A DNA stretch of 64,000 nucleotides. It comes from Nonomuraea glycinis. GTDB lineage: Bacteria > Actinomycetota > Actinomycetes > Streptosporangiales > Streptosporangiaceae. The position numbers and the translations under genes were made by a program. Positions within the stretch are counted from its first letter, which is position 1, and each line of letters begins with the position of its first letter. The notes beneath the pieces are model-generated. The model ran no database searches and was not told the origin of the DNA. It saw only the letters and a program-made list of their open reading frames with translations. The DNA lies in the NCBI RefSeq assembly GCF_014646515.1, contig NZ_BMNK01000002.1, positions 641,343 through 705,342 on the forward strand, in the 5' to 3' direction. Of the stretch, positions 25,564 through 34,098 are shown in pieces.

Positions 25564-26298
25564 ATGGCAGAGCTGCCACCCGTCGTGGCGCGGATGTGGG
25601 ACCGCGAACCCACCACGCGCAGAGGCCCGAGGCCGCGCTTGGACCTGGCCACGATCACGATGGCCGCCATCGAGATCGCCGACACCGAGGGGCTGGCCGC
25701 CGTCTCCATGAGCAACGTCGCCGCCCAGGTGGGCGTCGCTCCGATGGCGCTTTACCGGTACGTCGGCAGCAAGGACGAACTGCTGACCGTTATGGCGGAG
25801 AGCGCCGTGCCCCCACCGCCCGAACGCGGGAACCTGTCCTGGCGCGCCTATCTCGCCACGTGGACCCGGCTCAACCGCGACCTCCTGCTGTCCCGCCCCT
25901 GGCTGCTGGACCTGCGCCAGAGCACCCCGCCCATGGGCCCGCGGCGACTGCTCTGGCTTGACCGCGCCCTGGACGCGCTGTCCGGTACTGGGCTGGACGA
26001 CGGCGAGAAGTTCAACGCCGCCACGGCGCTGACCGGCTACGCCCTCACCAACGCCACACTCACGCACTCGCTCGGCGCAGGTGGCGAGAAGTTCGCGGCC
26101 GGGGCCAAGGGAGCCACCGAGTACGGCGAGATACTCGCCGAGGTCCTGGACCCCGCGACGTACCCGGCGCTGTCGGCCATGATGAACTCCGGCCTGCTCA
26201 GGGACTCCACCGGCTGGATGGAGGACGCCGACTTCCGGTTCGGCCTCGACCTCCTGCTGGACGGCATAGAGGCGCTGATCGCCCGCTCAGCCCGGTAG
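25564..26298 (+). CDS. TetR-family regulator
   Basis: This 244-residue regulator has a helix-turn-helix at about residues 30-75 (TITMAAIEIADTEGLAAVSM, then VAAQVGVAPMALYRYVGSKD) and a C-terminal helical ligand domain of the TetR_C type seen with PRGPRPRL-type N-termini. ATG 25564 has AGAGGA six bases upstream; the longer ATG at 25525 lies inside the operator. It probably controls itself and the divergent acetyltransferase. Confidence 0.83.
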   Translation: MAELPPVVARMWDREPTTRRGPRPRLDLATITMAAIEIADTEGLAAVSMSNVAAQVGVAPMALYRYVGSKDELLTVMAESAVPPPPERGNLSWRAYLATWTRLNRDLLLSRPWLLDLRQSTPPMGPRRLLWLDRALDALSGTGLDDGEKFNAATALTGYALTNATLTHSLGAGGEKFAAGAKGATEYGEILAEVLDPATYPALSAMMNSGLLRDSTGWMEDADFRFGLDLLLDGIEALIARSAR

Positions 26299-26543
26299 CC
26301 GGCCCCGGCCGCTGGGTGAGGAGGAACGCGATTATCACCTGGCGGCGGGACCCTTGACAACAACCGAACGGCCAACGGCATTCGCTCCGAGGCCACGTTC
26401 GAGAACGGCTTTCTGGTCGAGCGCGACGAGACCGTCGTAGCCTGATCACACGTCATGTCGCCGATGGCGGTCGCCTGGTGAATACTTGCCCAATTAGCTA
26501 GGTTGTCCTCGCCTTGTCCGATTCTCACGGGGGAGTGGCAGCC

Positions 26544-27488
26544 GTGCGGCAGCAGCACAAGGCCTTCCAGGCGATCGAAGTCGGCGACGGCGGCGACGGG
26601 CGGTGGGCCGCCTACGCCCGGGCCCTGTGGCAGGAGATGGAGGGCCTGCTGACCGACGAGGGCCGGACTCCGGAGGGCGCGGATCGTGTTCGGGCGCTGT
26701 TCCGTGCGCACATGTCGGAACTGGTCCCGGTTCTGGACCGCCTGGCCGGCCAACTCGACCGGCCCGGGGCGGAAGTCTTCCTCACCCACGCGGCACTGCG
26801 GCCGTTCTCCCAGGCCTGCACCCAGATCGGCCAGAACGGCACTCTGCTGCGCAACTATGACCTACGGCCCGATCAGTGCGAGGGGACCATCGTCTCCTCC
26901 TGCTTCCTGCGCCCCGTGATCGGGATGCAGGACATGCTGTGGGGCTTGCTGGACGGGATGAACGACGCCGGTCTCGCGGTCTCGCTCACCTGGGGCGGAC
27001 GTTCCGTCTACGGACGCGGCTTCGCCATTCTCATCCTCGTGCGCTACCTGCTGGAGACGTGCGACACCGTCGATGAGGCGGTCGGCAGGCTGCGGTCCCT
27101 GCCGGTCGCCGTCCCCCAGAACCTCACCCTTGTCGATCCCAAGAAGGCGATGACGGTGTTCGTGGGACCGGATATGCCGCCGACAGTGGCACCGGACGCC
27201 TGCGCCGCCAATCACCAGCACCTGCCGGTGACCGACGAGCAGGAGCGGGCCATGCGGACGCAGGAGCGGCTGCGAGCCATCCGCGCCGCGGGCGTGGACG
27301 TGGCGGCGATGCTCAAGCCGCCGCTGTATCGATCCGTCGACGAGCAGGGGACGGTAACGCTCTACACCGCCCACTACCGACCCGCCGAGGGCCTGGTGAC
27401 GTACTACTGGCCCGGTGAGTCCTGGCAACAGTCCTTCGGCGACTTCACCCCCGGATCCCGCACCGTGACCTTGGGTCGGGCCGGCTGA
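26544..27488 (+). CDS. C45-type (isopenicillin acyltransferase-like) Ntn hydrolase
   Basis: This 314-residue protein resembles the acyl-CoA:6-APA acyltransferase/peptidase C45 family. A Cys nucleophile candidate is Cys92 in ACTQIGQNGTLLRNYD, where autoproteolysis before Cys activates the enzyme, and GLLDGMNDAGLAVSLTWGG follows as in the family. The substrate is unknown; members cleave or transfer amide acyl groups. I prefer GTG 26544 with GGGGGAG eight bases upstream; TTG 26514 is possible. It is not tied to an operon. Confidence 0.7.
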   Translation: MRQQHKAFQAIEVGDGGDGRWAAYARALWQEMEGLLTDEGRTPEGADRVRALFRAHMSELVPVLDRLAGQLDRPGAEVFLTHAALRPFSQACTQIGQNGTLLRNYDLRPDQCEGTIVSSCFLRPVIGMQDMLWGLLDGMNDAGLAVSLTWGGRSVYGRGFAILILVRYLLETCDTVDEAVGRLRSLPVAVPQNLTLVDPKKAMTVFVGPDMPPTVAPDACAANHQHLPVTDEQERAMRTQERLRAIRAAGVDVAAMLKPPLYRSVDEQGTVTLYTAHYRPAEGLVTYYWPGESWQQSFGDFTPGSRTVTLGRAG

Positions 27489-27508
27489 GAAGCTTTCCGG
27501 ACTCCTGC

Positions 27509-27685
27509 TCACCCCTGCGCGAAGATCTTGCAGGAACGTGATTTCACCCGCTGCCGACAGGCCCTCTCGCCCGCCTCGACGATGATCGTCGCCAGACTGT
27601 AGCCCGACATCGTGCCGTTGCGTATCGGGAACGTCGTCTTGTCCGGACCTCTGTTCGGCCAGAACTGGGAGAGCACGGCATCCAT
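27509..27685 (-). pseudogene. 58-codon protein-like fragment, origin unknown
   Basis: A short minus-strand frame reads FPIRNGTMSGYSLATIIVEA and looks protein-like, with a Cys-rich Arg/Lys tail (RACRQRVKSRSC). There is no ribosome site, and a stop lies a few codons upstream of the first ATG. It could be a tiny gene or, more likely, a remnant left between two intact genes. Confidence 0.3.
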
Positions 27686-27727
27686 GACCGAGCCGTTGAC
27701 ATCGGCCGGGCTTGGGCAAGGGCGATC

Positions 27728-28222
27728 TCAGGCCCGGACGGATTCCCAGGACTCCAGGGTCGCTTCCACCAGGGCGTCGATGCGGCGCCCGTACGCCGCA
27801 TGTCCGTCGAAGACGAAGCTGTCGTCATCGAACGGCAACCCGCTGAACGTGGCACGGAAAGACCCCGGGGACGTGCCTGCCGGAAGCGGCGCGTAAGGCG
27901 CCAGCGGCGCCTGGTCGTAGCTCGACCGTGCGCGGTGACTGTTCCGGGCCACCTGATGGCGCTGCACGCGGATCATCGCGTCCATGCCCTTGTCCAGGTA
28001 GAACTGCAGCCAGCGGAACTGGCCGTCGAGGTGCTTGTCGTGAGCTTCGGCAGGGTGCTGCAGGAGATAGGCGCAGACCACAGGGGCGTGCCACCTGTAC
28101 ATCTGCGGGTCGGTCTGCTCCTCGGTCAGGATGCGGTGGTAGTAGTCCGCGCACAGTCCGAGGGGGCCGGCCGTCGCACCGCAGTCGCACTGCTCCACGC
28201 TTTCTGTCATGGTCCGCAACAT
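27728..28222 (-). CDS. DUF5946-like protein
   Basis: This 164-residue soluble protein has an N-terminal QCDCGA and a core containing YHRILTEEQTDPQMYRWHAP, AYLLQHPAEA and a C-terminal helical segment. It resembles DUF5946 proteins, which start with a CxxCGA-like motif and a conserved LQHP. The function is unknown. The start may be ATG 28222 or 28210; neither has a strong Shine-Dalgarno. The neighbours on both sides are gene fragments. Confidence 0.6.
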   Translation of the reverse strand: MLRTMTESVEQCDCGATAGPLGLCADYYHRILTEEQTDPQMYRWHAPVVCAYLLQHPAEAHDKHLDGQFRWLQFYLDKGMDAMIRVQRHQVARNSHRARSSYDQAPLAPYAPLPAGTSPGSFRATFSGLPFDDDSFVFDGHAAYGRRIDALVEATLESWESVRA

Positions 28223-28259
28223 AGGCAGCGGGTAACCGCGTTGTCGACGGCATTTCGCG

Positions 28260-28661
28260 CTATCGAAGTGCCCCTAGCGGGCTCATCGGCCGTATGGCGA
28301 TCTCTATCGAAAAATCGTGAGGCGCCCTTGTCCGGGGGATCAACGCCAGCCGTGACAGCGGGGTTCGGTACAGCAATCGAGTGAGGAGGTCGTTGTTCTC
28401 CGCCCCGAAGCTGGTGCGGACGTTGCCGGGATCGCCCAGAGCAGCGCGAACTCCGCGGCGTCGCCGAGCAGATCGTGTGCCGCCGAGACCAGCGCCGCCC
28501 TGCTGATCGGCGGCGAGAGACAGCAAGGGCCATAGGAGAAGAACAGCCCTGCCGGCTCCGGCTGTGGCTGCCATTCCTGCCAGGTGGGGACGGCCGCGAC
28601 GGCGACCGCCGCCGCCCAGGTGACATGGGATAACCCGGGCTTCTCTCTCGCAGGCTGACCC
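28260..28661 (-). pseudogene. Frameshifted remnant of an unknown gene
   Basis: Two adjacent minus-strand frames look like pieces of one protein. The first reads FFSYGPCCLSPPISRAALVS then DLLGDAAEFALLWAI. The second, in another frame beginning near 28440, reads DPGNVRTSFGAENNDLLTRL then LYRTPLSRLALIP. A frameshift around 28431-28445 separates them, and there is no start. This accounts for most of the 468-base gap between the DUF5946-like and AraC genes. Confidence 0.35.
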
Positions 28662-28689
28662 TAGCGGTAGTCGATCAGCTTCCGTTCGC

Positions 28690-29616
28690 CTACCGTGCCT
28701 GGTTCCGGAACTGTGCGGGCGATGAGCCGACCACGCGGCGGAACGCGGTGCTGAACGCGCTCTCGGAAAGGTAGCCCGTGGCCCGTGCGAGCTCGGAGAT
28801 CGACAGCGTGTCGCGGGCGAGGGCGTCGCGCGCGAGGCTCATGCGCCATTGGATCAGGTACTCCAACGGCGGAACCCCGACGTGGCTCTTGAAGGCCTGG
28901 GCGAACGCGGAACGCGACATGTGGCTGATCTCCGCGAGCTCCTTGAGGCTCCAGGAGTGGGCCATGTCCGCGTGCACGGCACGCAGGGCGGCACCGATGC
29001 CGTCCTCGTTCAGGGCGCCCAGCCAGCCGGTGGGCCGGTCTGTCTGACCGGCGTGAGCACGCAGCATGTGCACGAGCAGGATCTGTGCGAGGTGGTTCTG
29101 CACCAGCGGGCCGCCGGCGGCGGCGACCCCGAGCCCGACCTCGGTGGCCAGCAGATCGATCAGCTGCGCGAGCCGCCTGCCATGAGGATCGGCCACGCGG
29201 ACGATCACGAGCGGCGGCAGAAGATCGGTCAGGAGGGCCGCGTTCCTGTCGTCGAACGCGATGTGCCCGACGCAGAGGTAGAGGTCCTCCTCGGCCTCCG
29301 GGCCGATCCGCACGAACCCGTCTTCGGCACCCGCCCACACCGGCTCCGCAGGGCGCGGGCTCGCGTCGAGCGTGCTGGCCAGCACGTAAGGCGGCGGGTT
29401 GCCCAGCATGAAGGTGTCACCCTCCCGCAGGAGCACCGGCTCGTGGCCTTCGAGGACCAACCAGCACGTGCCGCGCACGAGGCCCCCGACCCGCACGTGC
29501 AAGAACGTGTCGAAGCGCAAAGCCCACTCTCCCGTGGCCCGGAGATTGGGCCCGATCACCGTGCGGGGCCTGAGCAGGCTGATCGCGTCAGCCACTGGAT
29601 CCCGAAATCCCAGCAC
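28690..29616 (-). CDS. AraC-family regulator with cupin domain
   Basis: This 308-residue protein has an N-terminal cupin-like sensor (RGTCWLVLEGHEPVLLREGD) and a C-terminal AraC DNA-binding domain with two helix-turn-helices (SLKELAEISHMSRSAFAQAF and TLSISELARATGYLSESAFS). The GTG at 29616 lies eight bases after AGGAGG; a GTG at 29625 overlaps that Shine-Dalgarno and is less likely. It is divergent from an SDR gene 122 bases away, which it probably regulates. Confidence 0.83.
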   Translation of the reverse strand: MLGFRDPVADAISLLRPRTVIGPNLRATGEWALRFDTFLHVRVGGLVRGTCWLVLEGHEPVLLREGDTFMLGNPPPYVLASTLDASPRPAEPVWAGAEDGFVRIGPEAEEDLYLCVGHIAFDDRNAALLTDLLPPLVIVRVADPHGRRLAQLIDLLATEVGLGVAAAGGPLVQNHLAQILLVHMLRAHAGQTDRPTGWLGALNEDGIGAALRAVHADMAHSWSLKELAEISHMSRSAFAQAFKSHVGVPPLEYLIQWRMSLARDALARDTLSISELARATGYLSESAFSTAFRRVVGSSPAQFRNQAR

Positions 29617-29738
29617 CGACGACACCTCCTGGACGATACGTAAAGAATTCCGGACTCTGCATCATGGATAGTATCCCCGATGTCCCGCAGTATCGATGTC
29701 GAACGGATCGGCATCGAGAGAGTGATGGAGACACCCAC

Positions 29739-30491
29739 ATGGGACAGCTGGAAGGCAAGACGGCGGTGGTGACCGGGGGCAGCACCGGTATCGGTCTGGC
29801 CACCGCCGTACGGCTGGCGGACGAGGGCGCGTACGTGTTCGTCACCGGCCGACGCGAGTCCGAACTGGAGGCCGCCGCCAAGACCATCGGAGCAGACCGG
29901 GCCACCGCGGTCGTCGGCGACATCTCGAAGCCGGAGGATCTGGACCGGCTCTACGAGGCGGTCCGGGTGCGAGGCAAGGGTTTGGACGTGCTCGTGGCGA
30001 ACGCGGCGGTCGGTGCGTTCGTGACGCTGGAACAGACCACCGAGGAGCACTTCGACCAGACCTTCGCGGTCAACGTCCGAGGCACGCTGTTCACCGTGCA
30101 GAAGGCGTTGCCGTTGCTCAACGACGAAGCCTCGATCGTCCTGGTCGGTTCGACGGCCGGCGACCGTGGAGTAGAGGCGTTCGGCGCGTACGCGGCGTCG
30201 AAGGCGGCCGTCCGGTCCTTCGCGCGGACGTGGTCCAACGAGCTCAAGGACCGTGGCATCCGGGTCAACGTGGTCTCGCCGGCCTGGATCGAGACTCCCG
30301 GGGGCACCGCCGCTTTCGGCGACGAGGAGACCGCCCGGGCCGTCAAGGAGAATGTCGCCGCGACCGTGGCCAAGGGCCGCATGGGTCAGCCTGAGGAGGC
30401 CGCGGCAGTCGTAGCCTTCCTGGCCTCGGAACAGAGCAGCTATGTCGTCGGCTCGAACATCTACGTCGACGGTGGCACGAACCAGATCTGA
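29739..30491 (+). CDS. Short-chain dehydrogenase
   Basis: This 250-residue classical SDR has TGGSTGIG (12-19), VANAAVG for the NNAG position, and catalytic Ser and Tyr-x3-Lys in GAYAASKAAVRSF. The C-terminal SSYVVGSNIYVDGG is typical of 3-oxoacyl-ACP reductase-like SDRs. The ATG at 29739 has GGAG eight bases upstream. Together with the divergent AraC regulator (cupin_6 type), it forms a common actinobacterial pair for xenobiotic or aldehyde reduction. Confidence 0.87.
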   Translation: MGQLEGKTAVVTGGSTGIGLATAVRLADEGAYVFVTGRRESELEAAAKTIGADRATAVVGDISKPEDLDRLYEAVRVRGKGLDVLVANAAVGAFVTLEQTTEEHFDQTFAVNVRGTLFTVQKALPLLNDEASIVLVGSTAGDRGVEAFGAYAASKAAVRSFARTWSNELKDRGIRVNVVSPAWIETPGGTAAFGDEETARAVKENVAATVAKGRMGQPEEAAAVVAFLASEQSSYVVGSNIYVDGGTNQI

Positions 30492-30508
30492 GCAGGCACC
30501 GCATGGCA

Positions 30509-31927
30509 CTACCCGTAGATCACCGACAGGAAGCGCACCAGGATCGCCTCCCTGAGTTCCGCCGGAAGCGCGTCCAGCACGGCGTTGACCACGGCCATCC
30601 GGGGCTGCCCCGCCCCCGGCCGCAGGTCCACCCCCACCGAGGCGGCCAGTTCGGCGAAGGTCGCGTCGTCCAGCGCGTCGAGGTCCAGGCCGGTGATCAG
30701 CTCCACCAGCCCGTCGGGCACGGCCGGGGGACCCAGCCGCCGGGCCGCCTCAGCCGACTCGGCGATCACCGACAGCATCGCCTCCACCCCGGCCAGCGTC
30801 ACCCCGGTCACGGTGATGTGCAGGTTGGCGGGGATGCCCGCGTACGAGAGCTGCGGCTGCAGGAACCAGCCGCGCGCCCGCGCCTCGTCGGCCAGCGTGA
30901 ACACGTCCACGTCGTCCCCGGCGAAGGCGATCAGCGTGGACTCCGGCTCGCCCAGCACGCGCAGGCCGTCGATCGCCGCGATGCCCTTGCGCAGCCGGGT
31001 CGCCGCCTCCAGCGTGGCCCGGCCCAGCTCCAGGTAGCCCTGCCGGCCGAGGGACTGCAGGGTGGCCCAGGCGCCGCCCAGCGAACCCGCCGACCTGGAG
31101 CTCTGCACGGTGGCATTGATGATCGTGTAACCGGGCCAGGCCGCCGAGGCGAAGTAGGCCCTGCGCCGCGTCCCCGGATCGGCGAACAGCACCACCGAGG
31201 CCCCCTTCGGCGCGTACCCGAACTTGTGCAGGTCGCAGGAGAGCGAGGTGACACCCGGCACCGACAGGTCGAACGGCGGCACGTCCGCGCCCGCCTCCCG
31301 CAGCCACGGCAGCAGCCAGCCGCCCACGCACGCGTCCACATGGCAGCGCACGCCCGCCGCGGCGGCCATCGCGGCGACCTCCTCGACCGGGTCGATCGCG
31401 CCCTGCGGGTAGGACGGCGCGGACACGACGACCAGCACCGTGTCAGCGTCGATCACCTCCGCCACGGCCCGCGCGGACACCTGGTACGTCGCCAGGTCCA
31501 CCGGCACCTGCCTGACCTCGACGCCCAGGTAGTGGGCCGCCTTGTGGAAGGCGGGGTGCGCGGTGACGGGCAGCACCAGGTTGGGCCGGTCGAGGCCCGC
31601 CTCGTCGCGGGCCGCCTTCACCGCCAGCATGATCGACTCGGTGCCGCCGCTGGTGAAGATGCCGTGGCCGCCGCCGAGCAGGTCCGCGACCGCGCCGACG
31701 ACCTGCTTCTCCATCTCCACCACGCTCGGGAAGGCGGTCGGGTCGAGGCTGTTGACCTCCAGCATCTCGAAGTAGGCGCGGGCCGCCGCCTCGTGCACCT
31801 CGGGCCGCCCGGTGTCGTACACGTAGGACGTCACCTGGCCGCCGCGCACGGGCAGGTCGTGCTCCTTGAGCCTGGCCAGCTCGGCCAGCAGGTCCTCCGC
31901 CGTTCTCCCGGTCTCGGGCAGGTTCAC
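30509..31927 (-). CDS. PLP-dependent lyase/decarboxylase (sphingosine-phosphate lyase-like)
   Basis: This 472-residue fold-type I PLP enzyme has FTSGGTESI (91-99), HVDACVGG (196-203) and the Schiff-base Lys235 in SCDLHKFGYAPKG. The DLHKFGYAPKG context is closest to sphingosine-1-phosphate lyases and group II decarboxylases of the same clade. It should cleave or decarboxylate an amino-bearing substrate. No membrane anchor is present, unlike the eukaryotic lyases. A 37-bp tandem duplication lies directly upstream, between it and the divergent LacI gene. Confidence 0.78.
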   Translation of the reverse strand: MNLPETGRTAEDLLAELARLKEHDLPVRGGQVTSYVYDTGRPEVHEAAARAYFEMLEVNSLDPTAFPSVVEMEKQVVGAVADLLGGGHGIFTSGGTESIMLAVKAARDEAGLDRPNLVLPVTAHPAFHKAAHYLGVEVRQVPVDLATYQVSARAVAEVIDADTVLVVVSAPSYPQGAIDPVEEVAAMAAAAGVRCHVDACVGGWLLPWLREAGADVPPFDLSVPGVTSLSCDLHKFGYAPKGASVVLFADPGTRRRAYFASAAWPGYTIINATVQSSRSAGSLGGAWATLQSLGRQGYLELGRATLEAATRLRKGIAAIDGLRVLGEPESTLIAFAGDDVDVFTLADEARARGWFLQPQLSYAGIPANLHITVTGVTLAGVEAMLSVIAESAEAARRLGPPAVPDGLVELITGLDLDALDDATFAELAASVGVDLRPGAGQPRMAVVNAVLDALPAELREAILVRFLSVIYG

Positions 31928-31949
31928 GTGCTCTCCTTCGGCCGCCCGC

Positions 31950-32023
31950 GTGCTCCCGAGAACGTAGACCGATCGAAGCCGCTCGGGTGCTCCCGAGAAC
32001 GTAGACCGACCGAAGCCGCCCGG
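31950..32023. repeat. Two tandem 37-bp repeats
   Basis: Units 31950-31986 and 31987-32023 share GTGCTCCCGAGAACGTAGAC and continue for 37 bases with two mismatches. They occupy the promoter gap between the PLP lyase gene and the LacI gene. Confidence 0.85.
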
Positions 32024-32033
32024 TCAATCGGGC

Positions 32034-32047
32034 TGTTAGCGTTATCG
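32034..32047. promoter_or_regulatory. Operator-like box before the arabinoside LacI gene
   Basis: TGTTAGCGTTATCG matches the TGTTAGCGCTAACA-type boxes at 35656, 35724 and 35813. It ends one base before the ATG of the regulator and leaves no room for a Shine-Dalgarno, so autoregulation of a near-leaderless transcript is plausible. Confidence 0.5.
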
Positions 32048-32048
32048 C

Positions 32049-33080
32049 ATGACCATGAGGTCGGATGAGGGCGCCCCGCGCACCAAGCCCGCGGTGCTCG
32101 GCGATGTCGCCGCGCTCGCCGGGGTCTCGGCGATGACGGTCTCCCGGGTGCTCAACGCGCCCGACCGGGTGCGGGCCGAGACGCGCGACCGCGTCCTCGC
32201 CGCCGTCCGCGAGCTGGACTACTGGCCCAACCTGGCCGCCCGCCAGCTCGTCACGGGCCGCTCCGGCGTCCTCGGCGTGGTCAGCATCGACACCACCCTG
32301 TACGGTCCCGCCTCCACCCTCTACTGCATCGAGCAGGCGGCCAGGCTCAGCGGCTACAGCGTGAGCATCGCCAGCCTCGGCATGCTCAGCCGCCGGTCCA
32401 TCCAGGAGGCCGTGCGCCGGCTACGCGCCCAGTCGGTCGACGGGGTGATCATCCTCGCGCCGCACGAGTCGGCGGCCGACGGGCTGCGCCACCTGCCGCT
32501 CGATCTGCCCGTGGTCGCGGTGGACGCGGGGGAGGACATCCCGGTTCCGGTGGTGACCGTGGACCAGCGGGCCGGGGCCGCCCGCGCGACCCGGCACCTG
32601 CTCAGTCTCGGCCACCGGACGGTGTGGCATCTGGGCGGGCCGGTCGACTGGCTGGACGCCAACTACCGGATCGACGGCTGGCGCGGCGTCCTGGAGGCGG
32701 AGGGCAGGCCGGTGCCCGAGCCACTGCGCGGCGACTGGAGCCCGCGCTCCGGCTACGAGCTGGGCAGGCGGCTGGCGGCCGACCCGTCGGTGACGGCGGT
32801 GTTCGTGGGCAACGACCAGATGGCGCTCGGCATGCTGCGGGCGCTGCGCGAGGCCGGCCGGCGGGTGCCGGAGGACGTGAGCGTGGTCGGCTTCGACGAC
32901 GTGCCGGAGGCGGGTTACTTCTGGCCGCCGCTGACCACGGTACGGCAGGAGTTCGGCGAGGTCGGCAGGCACGCCTTCCGCCTGCTGCTGGACCGGATGG
33001 CGGGCCACACCGAGCCGGCCCGCCGCCTGGTCGAACCCCAGCTGGTCGTACGAGAGAGCACCGGCCCCGCTCCCGCCTGA
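32049..33080 (+). CDS. LacI-family regulator of the arabinoside locus
   Basis: This 343-residue protein has a LacI helix-turn-helix and hinge (LGDVAALAGVSAMTVSRVLN, WPNLAARQLV) and a sugar-binding effector domain ending in a strand typical of the family. ATG 32049 or 32055 is the start. Four related palindromes, one at its own start and three between the GH51 and ABC genes, make it the likely repressor of the 34138-38929 genes. The inducer is probably arabinose or an arabino-oligosaccharide (inference). Confidence 0.85.
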   Translation: MTMRSDEGAPRTKPAVLGDVAALAGVSAMTVSRVLNAPDRVRAETRDRVLAAVRELDYWPNLAARQLVTGRSGVLGVVSIDTTLYGPASTLYCIEQAARLSGYSVSIASLGMLSRRSIQEAVRRLRAQSVDGVIILAPHESAADGLRHLPLDLPVVAVDAGEDIPVPVVTVDQRAGAARATRHLLSLGHRTVWHLGGPVDWLDANYRIDGWRGVLEAEGRPVPEPLRGDWSPRSGYELGRRLAADPSVTAVFVGNDQMALGMLRALREAGRRVPEDVSVVGFDDVPEAGYFWPPLTTVRQEFGEVGRHAFRLLLDRMAGHTEPARRLVEPQLVVRESTGPAPA

Positions 33081-33306
33081 TCCTCGACGGGGCAAGGTCG
33101 TGACACGCTCTCGCGCAACGATCCACGGCAGCCCAAAAGATGATCCTCATTACGGTGCGAGGCAGCGTTTCCGCTGGTAGAAGCAGCTCACCAGATAGAC
33201 GATCCCTACAGGAGATCACGGCCGGCGGGCCGGATACGCCGCCCGCCCGGCGCGGTTCAACCCCTTCTGGGGGTGCCGCGTCAGCCGATAACGGTAAGGG
33301 AGCGCA

Positions 33307-34041
33307 ATGAGCGACAACACGGAACCGAAGCTGATCTACGGCCAGGGGGCCGAGGCGTGCCCTGAGGGGAACTTCTGTCTTTACCGGGCCAATAACTTCA
33401 ACGCGGGTCAGACCCCGGGGCGTGGCGACAAGATCCTGGCCATCCCGACGGGCGCGCACGTCAACGACTTCTCCGTGTACGGCTTCGACCACAGCGGCGA
33501 CGGGGTGAGCGCCGTCGTCAACAACACGGTCGAGGACAACGCGCTCTTCTCGGCCGCCGACCAGCAGGGACACTCGCTACCGGTGGAGCGTGGGGTCTCG
33601 ATCGCGAGGCTGTCGGACATCCCCATGGCCGGGAGTCCGAACGGCTCCTGGAACGACCAGGCCCAGTCCGCGCTGGCAGCCCGCTTCGTCGGGAATCTGC
33701 GCGTCGATCAGGAACTGCGGGGCCACTGGGCGGAAGGCCCAGGGCATCTCTACTCCTACCGGCTCACGATGCACGCCGAGGACACCCGCGTCATGAAATG
33801 GGCCGTGGGCTTCGGTGGCCTGCCGGAGGGAAGCTCACTGTCCAAGACCTTCATCGACACCTTCTGGGGCGAAATCCTCCGCGACGGCACCGACGGCGCC
33901 GTCCTGCTCGGCTCCCCCCATGGGGGCGGGCACAGCGTCGATCCCGGGACGGCCCTGCTCATCGACATCCAGGTCGTCTACCCCGACCAAAGCCCTGCCT
34001 ACGAACGCCTCACCGGCCTGAACGCCCAGCAGCTGGGCTGA
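33307..34041 (+). CDS. Peptidase-inhibitor I36-like protein with unknown C-domain
   Basis: The first 80 of 244 residues resemble peptidase inhibitor family I36 (CPEGNFCLYRANNFNAGQT, then a NDFSVYGFDHSGD beta-gamma-crystallin-like strand pattern). The remaining 160 residues (GNLRVDQELRGHWAEGPGHL and following) are not recognised. I36 proteins are normally secreted, but no signal peptide is visible here, and only two Cys exist (the CPEGNFC pair). An AAGGGAG Shine-Dalgarno supports the start. It lies between the LacI gene and its GH51 target but is not obviously related to them. Confidence 0.6.
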   Translation: MSDNTEPKLIYGQGAEACPEGNFCLYRANNFNAGQTPGRGDKILAIPTGAHVNDFSVYGFDHSGDGVSAVVNNTVEDNALFSAADQQGHSLPVERGVSIARLSDIPMAGSPNGSWNDQAQSALAARFVGNLRVDQELRGHWAEGPGHLYSYRLTMHAEDTRVMKWAVGFGGLPEGSSLSKTFIDTFWGEILRDGTDGAVLLGSPHGGGHSVDPGTALLIDIQVVYPDQSPAYERLTGLNAQQLG

Positions 34042-34098
34042 CCCGAGTGGAGCCGAGCAGGCGGAGAACTTCGACGTGCTCACGAAGCGGGGTCTTCG

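Noticed and set aside
26330..26443. Possible peptide-like tail (NNRTANGIRSEATFENG...) in the gap after the TetR gene
   Set aside because: No start codon or ribosome site, only about 35 codons, and no recognisable family. It may be debris but cannot be supported.
33210..33275. GC-rich imperfect hairpin upstream of the I36-like gene
   Set aside because: Pairing has a bulge and the composition makes chance pairing likely. No terminator or riboswitch case can be made.
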